DNA of 64,000 bases from NCBI GenBank assembly GCA_022836615.1, contig MU405235.1:248001-312000 (forward strand), read 5' to 3'. The notes beneath the pieces are model-generated. The model saw only the letters and a list, made by a program, of their open reading frames with translations. It had not been told where the DNA came from and did not search any database. The DNA comes from Annulohypoxylon bovei var. microspora. Lineage: Eukaryota > Ascomycota > Sordariomycetes > Xylariales > Hypoxylaceae. The translations under genes were made by a program, and so were the position numbers. Shown one piece after another: positions 50,629 through 61,950 of this stretch (the stretch's first letter is position 1; the number at the start of each line of letters is the position of its first letter).

Positions 50629-53600
50629 TCAACCCAAGACTCGGCCTGCCACACCTGCGCTGCTCCTGTCCTTCGTTTGTGTCTTTTTCAACGACTTGCC
50701 TAGTTGAATCTCGTTCAAGAAACCAGAAGGCCTACCACCGCTGGAAGAGGCGCTCGGTAGGTCACCTGCAGCTGGTGGCGGGGGCGGGGGTGGAGGAGCC
50801 AGGCCCGGGATTGGAGGTGGAGGAGGCGGGGCTGCTGCGGGAGCTCCAAAATCAGGCATGGGGGGAGGCGGCGGCGGAGGAGCTCCGGGGCTCGCTTCAG
50901 GCATTGGCGGAGGTGGTGGTGGAGGCGCAGCTTCCGCAACAGGGGGCGGGCTGAATGGCGGCGAGGCTACAGCCGGCGAAGCACCCACGGACTTATCGCC
51001 CGTAGCGGACAGCGGTCGAGGTGGGCCCATAGAACCGAAGAGAAGCGATGCTAGCTGGGCGGCGCCAGCGGCAGGGCGATCATCGTCCGAGTCTTCATCA
51101 TCCTCTTCGCTTCCTGAACCCCATTCGTCATCCGTGTCAGGCCTCTTCCGAGATGGCGTTGGCGCCTTGGCCTCCTGGGTTATCCGGAAAAACGGGTTAT
51201 TGGTGGAAACTTCTGGCTGAGGAGGCGGCGGCGGGGGAGGAGCGGGAGCGGGAGCAGCCGGCGCCACGGCAGGGGCTGCTGCTGGAGACTCTGAGGACTG
51301 CGACAGCATCCGGCGGTAGGGATTGCGGCTCTCGCTCTCGGATGGCGGGCTGGTGACGACCGAAGGGGGTGACATCACAGGCGCAGCAGGGGCGGGAGGG
51401 GGTGTAGATTTACGTTCCAGTTCCTGGCTGCCGAGCTGACTACTACTGAGAGTCGGAGTAGATGCTTGAGGGGTGATCTGTTGCGGACCTTCGTCATCGT
51501 CTGAGGACGATTCTTCATCCTCAATCGCTGCGAGTTGTCGCTGTAATTCGAGCTCTCGTTGGCGTGCGGCTTCGATCTCAGCACGTTGGGCAGCCAGCTT
51601 CGCCTCCTTCTCCCTAGCTTCGGCCACAGCAGCCTTCTTCCTTTTCTTCTCCTCTTCTTTCTTTAGCTTGCCTTGGCGCACTTGCTCTTCCAAAGCTTTC
51701 AGACGGGCAGAAGCAGCATCACGTTCCTTTGCGATTTCATCCTCCTGTCGTCTCGCCTCATCCCTATTTTAAAATTAGTCTAAATAAAGAAAATTAAAAC
51801 AGTACAGGTACTTACTCCATTTTTTGGGTGGCTCGCTGCTGTTCTTCATGCTCCCTAGAAAGGCGTTCCTCCTCGGCCTTTCGGCTAGTTTCTTCCTCTT
51901 CAGCTTTTCTTGCGGCATCTTCATTCCTACCCCCTTTCCTCGAAGGTGGTGGAGGTGGCTTCTTGGCTTCTACCTTGGGTGCAGGGGGAGGCACACCTTG
52001 CTCTTCGGCGATTCTAGCCTGCCGCTCGGTTTCACGTCGCGCATCTTCCTCTTCCGCTTGACGGAGCTTAGCAGCCCTTTCTGCTCTTTCACGTTCTATT
52101 CGTTGAGCAGCAGTTTCCCCAGGTTTGGAAGGCGCCTTGATACCCAGAGCTGCAAGCCGCTCAGCCATGCGCTGTTCAGCCTGCTGTTTGATAAATGCCG
52201 CTCTCTCTTCTGGGGTCTTGTACGACGAATATGAGCCGCCACTGGGGGCAGGGGACTGGGTGGTTGGCGGTGTGGCAGTACGAGCCGCCGCCGACGGACT
52301 GTCAAACCGGGCCGGTGGCGCCTCTGCTTTAACAGCCTCGGCAGTGGGAGCTCGTCCCCCTTTGCGGTCTTGGGCCCTGATCCGAGTTGCCCGGCTCGAG
52401 CGCTGCAAATCGAAGATGAAGTCTCGGACCTCATCTTCGACTCCAAGAGCATCTTCCCATCTCCTTTTCTCGTGTTGATTGGCGGAACTTTGCCCACCTT
52501 CCTTAAGGCTATCCTCGATACCCCGAGAAAAGTCGCGGACGCTATCCTCGACATCCCGAACCATGCGCTCGTTGTTCTCTTTTTCGGTTCGGACCTTGAG
52601 GTTCTCCTCTTCTAATCGCTTTTGCGCATCACCGTCGTCACCACCGACATCCACCTTCTTACCAGTCAGCGCAGCAGTCCTCTGCTGCATCATAGCCTTG
52701 GCCCTGGCCTTCAGACGGTCTGATTCAGTTATCGATCCACCTGGTCCGGTGCCAATGATGTTAGAGGCACTTCCGGGGTGAGCCTTCGCGTCTCTGAGTC
52801 GGAAAAGTTCAAGCTTGGCATCAGCAATAGCTTTCTCCGTTTTCCTGACCTGGGAAGCCAGTTCGGGGATCTTGTCAGTAAGATTCTGGAGTTGGCGTTT
52901 CAAAGCTCTCCTTTCGGCTTCTGAATCCCCGCTCGCCAAGGCCGCATCGGGGTGGTTGTCAATATCGTCCTGAATTCGTCGGACGCGACGATACAGCTCC
53001 TCGGCTTCACGACGATCACGCCTGTCGAGAATATCATCCTCCTCGGCAGCTGCCTCGTCCTTGAAATCCATGGCATCTAGGAGAACCTGTTTCTCTCGAA
53101 TCTTCTTCTTTAGTTGTTCAAGGGACAGTTCCTCATTAGATGCTACAGACGAAGGCGATTCGGGTCGAGGCGATGAATTTCCAATCCTGCGTCGTGCGCT
53201 TGATCTGTATCCAACATCATCATCATTGTTCTTAAATACAGTCGCGTCTTTTCGTCCACCTCCGGGCCCGCCAGCGCCTCCCCTGAATGAGTGGCTCTTT
53301 AGGTAACTGACTCCTGTCTTCTGGGGGAGCAAGGCGGCTCCCGACGTCTTCCGGATGTCAGACTCCCGATTCAACATGGACTTAATGGTGCCAAGCGACT
53401 CGGTAAAATTGCGCGTCGATGGTGGAATAAGCTCAGGAGGTAAAACGTTAGGGACAGGGTATCCATTCAGCTTTCTGTATATCAAGTGCATGGCAACAGC
53501 GAACTCGTCGAGATTAAGTTTGCCCTTGTTTCCATTATCCGCGAGGGTCCAGATTCGCTCAAGATCGATCTTTTCGAGACCGCTCTGGCCAAATATCTCA

Positions 53601-55160
53601 ATCGCCTGATCACCTCCAATGAAACCTTTACCTAGACCATCCCATGCGCGGAATAGTTGATCGTAACGAGTCTTCTCGTCCTTGGTAATAGCCCAAGGAA
53701 TTACGGCGTTGCCAGATAAACCAGCAGTAGTGTAGTTCTGCTGTTCACGGCCTGCTTGTGGCATCATTCGGGCTTGCAGTGCGTCGATATTGGGAAGTCC
53801 AGACGCGGGAGCATTAACTAGGCCCCATTGACCAGGAATTCCTGTGGGTTGCGCATTCAGAGGAGTAGCACCTACGGGGGACAAACCACCAGAGAAGCCT
53901 GTAGGCATTGGTGGCATTGGAGGTCTAAGTCCATTGTATCCTGTCGGCTGTGGGTTGTTCAAACCTCCGAGGAATCCAGTCGGTTGAGGTTGCATTGCTT
54001 GGCCAGGGAAGCCTGTTGACTGGGTTGGAAAGCCAGTTACCTGCGCTTGAAGCAATTGAGAGTTCGACGGTATGGGTTGGGGGTGTTGTATCGTCGGTGG
54101 GGTAGAAGTGTTTTGTCTAGTGAAGTCGGGAGCATTGGTAGCAGCTCCTGAACCAGCCGCTTCGTCTGCAATACTGAAATTGATAATATCGACCATGCTC
54201 GAAACTTCGTTCTTGATATTTTCCGGCAGATTCCCTGGGAGGGTTTTACCTACAAGCTTCAAGTTGCAGAGGTACATTGCCAACGCAAACTCCGGAAAAT
54301 GGAGTTCACCGGATCGAGTGGTATCAGCAAGCGTCCTATATAAAGGCAGGATTAGATAGTGGTCCATAAACATGCAATGACATTATACTGTACCAGATAT
54401 GCGACAGAGAATCTCCGTCTAGTCTTGATCTCAATAATAGGTCTCGAGCCTTCTCCCCAGACATAGTATTTTGGCCGTCACCCAAGGCCGATTTAAACAG
54501 TGTTTCAAACTTGGCTTGATCTTGAGCAGTAATAAACGACAGCCGGATGTTCGGGATTTTGTTTGTGGGTTTCGGGGCTCTTCGACCTTTCTGCTGGGAA
54601 TCGGAGGCGCCGCCGGTCTTGAAAGAAGCCGCCATGGCACTGAAGCCTGTTGGCTGGGCACTTATCGCCGGAGCTGGTGCGGGTACCTGGGGAGAGGCTT
54701 GTGTCGTTGGTAAGGAAAACGAATTCTGCTGCAGTTGCGGCTGTTGTTGTTGCTGCTGGTTGAACTGGCTTTGGAATTGTGAGGGTATCTGTGGTACCGG
54801 CGGAGCGCTTGGCTGATAGCCCTGCTGGGCAGCAGCCTGACCTGCATACCCCGTCAACTGAGGCGTTTGGAGATTCACAACAAGCGCGGATTGTGGAGGC
54901 ATTCCTGTAAGTTGCGGCTGTAAGCCTTGGGAGGGTTGGGTGCCAGGATAGCCGGTATACTGCTGAGTTAGGGGAGCCTGCCCGTATCCTGTCGGTTGTG
55001 GTGCGAATGGACTAGGCTGCTGTCCTGGTTGGTTTTGAAGCTGTTGTCCTTGGCCACCAGCTCCCATGCCGTACGAGTTCCCATACTGCTGCTGCTGCTG
55101 CTGCTGCTGACCTGGCCGCAAGGTGTTGCCGCCCATAAACGAATTGGAATTAGAATACAT
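50629..55160 (-). CDS. PAN1: PAN1, actin cytoskeleton-regulatory endocytosis scaffold
   Basis: Three exons, 54394..55160, 51816..54335 and 50629..51763, give 1473 residues, a normal Pan1 length. The N-terminus is Gln-rich with many x-x-Q/L-T-G repeats (for example PQPTGYGQ, QLTGMPPQ, QPTGFLGG), the Ark1/Prk1 phosphorylation-site type. EH domain 1 (about 205-300) spans the first intron (FETLFKSALGDGQNTMSGEK). EH domain 2 (about 468-560) has YDQLFRAWDGLGKGFIGGDQ and the EF-hand-like DNGNKGKLNLDEF. A long charged coiled coil follows (about 655-1090). The last 380 residues are poly-proline runs ending in a WH2-like segment (FLNEIQLGKSLKKT). Family knowledge: Pan1 with End3 and Sla1 activates Arp2/3 at endocytic sites. 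Strongly supported by domain order and size. Confidence 0.95.
55086..55108. repeat. CTG trinucleotide run inside PAN1
   Basis: About seven CTG units (CAG on the coding strand), encoding a poly-Gln tract near residue 18-25 of PAN1. It is a likely length-variable microsatellite. Confidence 0.6.
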
Positions 55161-56104
55161 GGTGAAAAAAGAAGATCTTATTCAAATCTACAAAGGAACT
55201 TGCTAAGAGTAGAGACTGGATAAGGAGGCCCAAAGGACCGAGCAGAGCTCCTTGATGATTATGTTGAAGAAGAACAAGAAAGTGTGTTGTAGATGACGAA
55301 GCTGCTCTGGAAATCAAATCGAACTCAAATGGAAACCGAATAGGATAAGGAGTGGCTTGGCATAATTTGGTACAGGTAGGTCCGAGGCCCCGAATTAGAG
55401 TGTGTACATACTGATGTACATATTGATCGAATCGCACGGACCAATTTAGGGGGAAACAGGGGGGATATTGAAGAACATTAGAAACCTAATGGCTACTCAC
55501 GTGCTGACGTGCATAATCTATCCACTATGATTTACTGCTATAATTGTGTCAACTTCCTTAATTCTCCATACCTACACACATTGAACCTCAAGTATAGTAC
55601 ACAGCTAGGGAAGCATATTATTATTGAATACTAGGTACCTACGATACTACGATACCTATATACATGCCTACATGTATCGAGTTACATATTGAACCTAATG
55701 TACGTCACGATCGATATTGGCATGCATGATAGGAATAGAAATAGAACACATGTACCAATACGAGTAGGCAGGCAAGGTCACGGTAGCGGTCAATCGATAA
55801 CTAAGCATGTCCGATTTAGATGAAATGGATGTTCATACATTTTCAGGTCGATATCTATTCTCATCGTACTTGTCGCCCTCACAACCATTACACTTTTATC
55901 ATCTCCCACTACACGAAATTAACATCCGCACACTACTCTTCTCATCCACCTGGCCCGACAGCTACTTGAGTAGTTGTCAACCTCTTTATAAGGTATGGTC
56001 AAGGTATCCGACTGAGGTCCGCCCGCGAAGACTTTAGAAGTAGCGTCCTCGTGGACGGCTCACTTTGCCTGGTTGTAGACCGCTATAGTTCGGTTTCCTA
56101 TACC
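55161..56104. other. Intergenic, PAN1 promoter and C9-methyltransferase 3' flank
   Basis: About 940 bases, AT-rich with ACCTACGATACTACGATACC-type repeats near 55634-55655. The 55807..56037 frame (+) has no recognisable content and is not accepted as a gene. Confidence 0.5.
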
Positions 56105-57893
56105 TTACTGGACCGTCGAGGTAGGGAATTGGTCGGCGTTCTTCTTAGCCCATGCCTTGAAGTCCATCTTCGTGGCAGCTGTTTTTAGAGCCCCGGACAA
56201 ACCGTATTGGGTTGCGATACCCTCGATACGGTGGGTCGAGTTGATATTCTTGACTAACACGATTTGGTAGCAAGTAGCAGTACCCTGTCGAGAAGCGATA
56301 GTGGAGGCCGCAAGGAAGTATTCCCAAATCTATCATGTCTTGTTAGCAACCCGGGTTGAATCTTAGTTAGGCACATATCAAATCAAAACTTACGCGGAAC
56401 CATCGCTTTCCGTACTTGGCCACGACCTTCTCGCGATTGGCCAACCAGTTTCTATACCAGCGCCATAAGGTCGCAGAATAGTGCACACCAATTGTGTCTA
56501 TGCCCTTTATTTCAAATCCGGCTCCCTCGAGGCCGCTAACGAAAAAGTCCAGAGGAGTCGACGCGTCAGCGCCGGGGAAAACGTATTTGTTCATGAATAA
56601 GCCCCAGATGAGATCCTCATACTGCCACGGCTTCCGTAGACCAGCGATTTGTAGGAAAAATACACCATCGTCATCCAGCATGTCGTAGACTTGCTTTAAG
56701 AACGTGCCATACTTGCGCACACCGACGTGCTCGGCCATCTCGAGACAGGTGATCTTCTTGTATCCACCTTCCGGTACAGGAATATCGCGGTAATCCATGC
56801 AGAGAATTTTGCTTTGCTCCTCGGGAATATCGACATTACGTAGAGCTTTGTTGCCCCAGGCGGTCTGGTTGCGGCCGAGAGTGATACCAGTGACACGGGC
56901 ACCATAGTTGACACTGGCGAATCGTGCTAGGGTACCCCAGCCACAGCCAATATCCAGCAGCTTCTCGCCTTCCCTTAGATCAATCTTTTCGCAAACGATC
57001 GCCAGCTTGTTGTCCTGGAGCTGTTCCAGAGTCTCCTCTGTGTCGATGTCCGAAATAACGCCGGAAGTGTAGATCATACGGGGACCCAAGAACCAACCGT
57101 AGAAATCATCACCACGGTCGTAGTGATCGCGGACCTGCTCCTCATCTTGATTATGTTAGCTAGATGATCCCTCGTAATAAGCATTGACTTTTTATCTCAC
57201 CCTGGCTTCGCGAATGCATGATGACTTCGGGCATCATGCCAAACAGGAAGTATTTGCAAAGACCCCAAGTGAAACGGAAGCTTGCCCAGTCATGTCTATA
57301 CTCCAAGACTTCAAGGCAATCACCATTGAAGTCGACGTCTCCGTCGAAATACATTTCGTAGAAAGTCTCTAGCGGGATTTTGGTTCTGCCATGGTACTTG
57401 AGTTTGTCTGCCTCCTTCTTGAAGGTGAGGTAGTGCTCGACGGGTCGTCCGGGATATTTGGCCTTCTCATTCTTTCGGGGGCTCACAGCAGAGACCGTAA
57501 GCCAGAAACCCGCCAAGATGGGAATGCTTGTGAATAGCGCGAAGAATATAGTAGTCTTTAGACCACCCCCGATCTTCCATGACAGGTAGAACGGGACACC
57601 GCCCATCAGAGAGAAGAGAATGAGATTGGAGAAGGTTTCGGCTCCAGCAGCATCCGCAGGGAGAGGACCATTTTTGATGGAAGGATACTGGAAGGGAAAT
57701 GTTAGTTATTGGATATGGAAGTAGAGTAATTGCACACTTGAATTCTGAAAGGTTATGGTGGCTAGACTCGACTTACCGACGTAGTTCGTACACCGCACTC
57801 TTCAAACTTCTCAAAGGTAGGAGTGGGAGCTTTAGGAGTCTCGATAAATTCGAACTCGGACTCGCTCCCATTAACACTATGAGGTTTCGACAT
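56105..57893 (-). CDS. Sphingolipid C9-methyltransferase
   Basis: Four exons, 57777..57893, 57201..57687, 56394..57145 and 56105..56329, give 526 residues with consistent phases. A short hydrophilic N-terminus is followed by two membrane helices (NLILFSLMGGVPFYLSW and TIFFALFTSIPILAGFWLTV). The cyclopropane-fatty-acid-synthase-like domain then begins (DHYDRGDDFYGWFLGPRMIY, which includes the family's YxxG..FF.W-type entry). The SAM site is LLDIGCGWGTLARFA, and CLEMAEHVGVRKY and FFLQIAGLR follow. This arrangement defines the fungal sphingolipid C9-methyltransferases, which methylate the sphingoid base of glucosylceramide using S-adenosylmethionine, probably at the endoplasmic reticulum. Products are branched glucosylceramides important for hyphal growth and defensin sensitivity. 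Confidence 0.93.
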
Positions 57894-59879
57894 AGTGAAG
57901 CTTGCAAAGCTGATGGGACAGACTTTGCAGGAAACTTCTCTTTGTCTTCAGGTTGTGTATGATAGTGTTAATGTTAGGAGAAGAATTTGTGGGAAAAGGG
58001 ACAAAGATAGTTGATTCGCCTTGCCCTTGAAGGGGGTTTAGTTCCTCTCGGTTCCTCTTGGAAAGTGGGAAACTTTCACAGACCGCCGCTCTGCTGCTTC
58101 TCCAAATTCGATAATCGTTCCAAACTTTCTTTCAATTAGCTTCTATGAGTGGCTGGGACCCTTAAGCTAGGACCTTAGAGTGTGCCGTTCCGTTGTAATC
58201 TCAGTGGGTCTAGAGCTAAACCCCCACCTTTTTAGCGTCCAGACACCTACAATCCGGCACGTGTTAACATCCATGGATAAGCCTCAAAAGACGAATAGGA
58301 GTAATCCCATACAGCTCACAAACTTCACTATGGATATACTACATGGTACCTGCATACTTGACTACCTTAATTAGTACATCTCTTCACTTTAAGCACGCTG
58401 ACCGGGATCCGCGGACAGGGAGAAAAGGATATAATAAACATATTACTCAACATCCTGATACTAGGTAATAATAATAGCATCTCAATTATTAAGTCGAAGA
58501 CATCCATGTCCTTCGATGTCTACCTAGTATATTGACACAAAGACCCAGAGGCGGGAGGAAAATTGATTATATAACCCACCTCATATATACCTAATATCTT
58601 GGCAAAAAGACCATCCTAATCACCACGGCCGGTCAGTAATGTTTCTAAAATGATCAAACTAGATGATTAAGGGGGTCAATATTGGTATAATCTAGTTTCC
58701 TGCCATGACTACCCCTTCGCATGTACTTAGGAACATTGTAGTTGTTGCTCAAAGTAGGTAGGTATCTAGGTAGTTTATAAAAGCGGCGAGTAGGTGCTGG
58801 CTATCTCCTCGAAGATAGTGGAGAGACATAGTGGAATACCAACGCACAATACCGGCCTCAACTGTTGACCTTGCTGGGTTTTGTTGGCGGTATAGATGCG
58901 GGCATTAGAGACGACGTAGATACTACTTCCAGTCGAAACCACCACTTAAGGTAGAATATCAACCACGAAAGAATGCACGGAAGTGTTACTTAGAATACAG
59001 CATAGAGTCGTGTCCCTCAGAACCATAGGGGGCGAACAAGATCGTTTCAACAGTGATCCAGTCTGGACTACAATAATGGTTAGATAGGTATCTCCAACGC
59101 TGTACTTGAGGAGTATAGATTCAGTCGAGATTAATGTCACAAACACTTGATGAACGCTTCCCTTAGAAATACCTAATAGCTGAAGGTTAGCGTCAATTCA
59201 GATATTATGTATTAAAGACATTGTAGTGATGATAGCTATTAACTGCACTCTCTAACAACTCGACTAATCAAGGTGACTTACTTGTATGCAATCAAGAGCT
59301 CCTAACAACTCAGTCGCTCTAGCATTATATCTAGCATCGCTCTGCCAGAATAATGCTAGGTACTAGGTAGGTGACGAGTGGTCAAGGGGAAAACTCTAGG
59401 AGTTACCTAGGCAACCCAACATCGCCAAACTAAAGGTTATATACCACAATAGAGTACAGATTTTCAAGCCGACCCAATACTCCTTGGTGACTAGAGGCCA
59501 GAACAAACTCCCACTAGGGAACCTGAAAATGGTGGAGTGGTGCAGTCGCAACCATAACTTGACACCACGGTTCCCAGACCGGGGAGTTTTTCGTAGGTCC
59601 TGAATTCGATTCAAGGCTGAGCTTTTTTTGCATCCCATTCCTATGCATTTTCCACCTCAAAGCCGAAGAGTTATCGTGAATTATGTATGCTACTGTACTT
59701 GATTCCCTTTAAATAACCTGAATCAAATACCTACGCAACAGTGACCATTTAAGACTCGGGCGTTAGGGATTGTGAGATAGCTCGCTACGAAATGGCCTAC
59801 GTAGGTAACTTGGTGTAGCAAGGAAGTGGCTGGATGACTGGCTTATTCGTCAGAGTTAATCGGGTATGAAATAATATAT
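57894..59879. other. Long intergenic region (about 2 kb)
   Basis: This holds the promoter of the C9-methyltransferase gene (right of 57893) and the 3' flank of SPP2. AT-rich, with GTAGGTAGGTATCTAGGTAG near 58754-58773. No protein gene recognised. A possible RNA-polymerase-III-like cassette at 59530-59632 is treated under findings. Confidence 0.45.
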
Positions 59880-60986
59880 TCAACGTCTGTGGCTTCGGTC
59901 GGAATGTCCGTGATTAGCCCGTTCTCGATCGCGATGACTAGAATTATCATTATAACGGTGGTCTCGTCGTTCGCGCTCGCGTTCGGACTTGTAGCTGTCA
60001 CCATGACGCGACTCGCGGTCTCGTCTTTCCCTTTCCCTATCCCTCCGATACTCATCTAAACGAGGCTTTCGTTCGCGATGCCCATGTTTCTGGGCTAATT
60101 CTCCCTTCCTAATTTCTTCATCGTCCTTCGCTCCGAGTCCTAACAAATTTGGCCGCCTCTTGACTTCTTTGGGCTTAGTACCGCGCTGTTCACCGTCCCA
60201 ACCCATGCCGCGAAGCATGGCGATCCCGAATTCCCCCTCAGGTATCTGATCATATTCTTCGATGGTTGATACCTCAGCGGCTTCCTCCATTCTGCGATGG
60301 TAAACTTCTTGCTCGGAAGGGGTCATCGGCATGTTGCGTGCTGGTGCGCCCTCGATGACGAGGTCTTTGGCAGACTTTCGCTTCTTGCCAAGGAGAGCAT
60401 CCATGGCATCGTTATCGTCACTCCGGGAAGCCCTGGAATCCGCATCTCGGGGAGTTTCTTCGGGATCAGGTGGTGTAGATTTATTCTGCTTTAAATGGGC
60501 ATCGTCTAACTTTGCATCATCACCAGATGCCGGGTCTTTTGTCACATTCAACCCCCATTTGGTCTGGCTGTCTTGATCGGCTGGTGCTGTCTCCTTAAGG
60601 TCGCTAGGTCGGACTTCCCTGGCGGTCTTCTGGGCCCGAGCCTTTAATTCCTTCTTCCAGTCGCGGTCTTTATGGCCAGAGATCACGTGTGGTACGATGC
60701 CACGCCTAGACTTGTCCTTCCCTATCCTCTGCCTCTTGACTTCAGAATTATCAGAATCAGATGACTCTCCACCAAAAGTTGTTATAGCCTCATGTCTAGC
60801 ACCAGCTTCCTCGCCGCTCTCGGAATCGGAATGAGAATCTAAATCATTATTGAGTGCCCGTGCTCGGTGACGTTTACCCAATGTCGAAGGTGGTTGCGCG
60901 CGGGTTTGTCTTTTCGATCCGTTGACCGATTTCGACGATGACGGTGCTCCAATTTTTATCGCTATACGTTGACCCTTACTAGACAT
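59880..60986 (-). CDS. SPP2: SPP2-like G-patch pre-mRNA splicing factor
   Basis: Single exon of 368 residues. The N-terminus reads MSSKGQRIAIKIGAPSSSK, matching the Spp2 family's start. The middle is acidic/serine-rich and disordered. The core Spp2/DExH-box-interacting segment is EVYHRRMEEAAEVSTIEEYD followed by QIPEGEFGIAMLRGMGWDGE, the G-patch-type motif that contacts the helicase Prp2. The C-terminus is Arg/Asp/Ser-rich (RDRERERRDRE repeats), typical of splicing proteins. Spp2 activates Prp2 to remodel the spliceosome before the first transesterification step. Metazoan counterpart: GPKOW. Confidence 0.9.
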   Translation of the reverse strand: MSSKGQRIAIKIGAPSSSKSVNGSKRQTRAQPPSTLGKRHRARALNNDLDSHSDSESGEEAGARHEAITTFGGESSDSDNSEVKRQRIGKDKSRRGIVPHVISGHKDRDWKKELKARAQKTAREVRPSDLKETAPADQDSQTKWGLNVTKDPASGDDAKLDDAHLKQNKSTPPDPEETPRDADSRASRSDDNDAMDALLGKKRKSAKDLVIEGAPARNMPMTPSEQEVYHRRMEEAAEVSTIEEYDQIPEGEFGIAMLRGMGWDGEQRGTKPKEVKRRPNLLGLGAKDDEEIRKGELAQKHGHRERKPRLDEYRRDRERERRDRESRHGDSYKSERERERRDHRYNDNSSHRDRERANHGHSDRSHRR

Positions 60987-61950
60987 ATTTGCCTTTGAGA
61001 GACTGGTAGGACGAGCTACCAGAGTGATAGTTGTCTAATACGGATATCTAGAAGATTAGGTGGCGGTGGTTGTTAGGTAGAGATTTGATGTAAGCTGCAG
61101 ATTCAAGAATGGAGCGCAGACCAAGCAACCAGCTAGTAGATGTGGCTGTGCATCCACAAATGGTAGATCCATGCGGCTTGATAAGGTTTAGAGGTTGACT
61201 CCCGGGCTGCCGGGGTTAGAACGTTTCTTAGAAGTACAAAATGTGTCATGAATCCACACTAAGTATTTCAAGTTGCCAATGTTTTAAGGTTTCAACGTTC
61301 TAAGTCGAAATCAAATTAATAGTGCATAGTATGAACTTTCCATAACTTGAGAACGGTAGAGATTTTTCAACGTCTTAAAAAGTGATTCAACCTTAGAGGC
61401 AACATAAGTACATGTGTACATACCGTAGATATGTAGGATCGATACAACTTCTCGTCCAATCAGAACGATAGGTAGAAGGAGGGGCAAATAACGATTGCAT
61501 AGATTACCTAATGTGCACAGAACTTGGAACTTTAGTCGTACCTTAGTATCTAGTATCTACCAGGTACCTGAGCAACCCGGTTGGCAGCGGTTGCGCCTTC
61601 ACTACTACAATCACCTAAACTACATACAGGCAGGTACACCTAGAAGGTTTAGGTAGTAACAACTGTACTGTGCGTTCGTCCCTACCAAACCTATCAGGCA
61701 TCCTTATTCACTAAATCAGTAAATGTACCTACCCTGTATACCCTGTATAGTGGTAGACATCGTTCCCTAATGAAAAGATAAAAAATCAATACGCCTTCTC
61801 ATTCATGAGGACGACGATTGAAATTCAATTAGTGAACCACAACGCCATCATTTTCATCATTGATAAATACTAATTCCATCTCTGGCGACTTCATTAAGCA
61901 TAAAGAGACATCCGTTTTCATGCAAAACGGATGTCGCGGTGGTCGATGCT
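60987..61950. other. Divergent promoter region between SPP2 (-) and EAF1 (+)
   Basis: About 960 bases with no coding region. It contains several ACCTA/TAGGTA motifs (61555-61660) and, at its right end, the hairpin and upstream ORFs listed separately. Confidence 0.5.
61907..61935. promoter_or_regulatory. 12-bp perfect inverted repeat in the EAF1 5' leader
   Basis: GACATCCGTTTT, a 5-base spacer CATGC, then AAAACGGATGTC. The arms are exact reverse complements. It ends 15 bases before the EAF1 start codon. One upstream AUG (61920) lies in the loop and another (61931) in the 3' arm. Both upstream ORFs are short and overlap the EAF1 start (61920..61958 and 61931..61954). In RNA this would be a stable hairpin; as DNA it is a strong dyad. 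A role in translation or regulator binding is inference. Confidence 0.5.

Noticed and set aside
55807..56037. 76-codon + strand frame between PAN1 and the methyltransferase
   Set aside because: No recognisable features, no splice partner and no homologue that I can recall.
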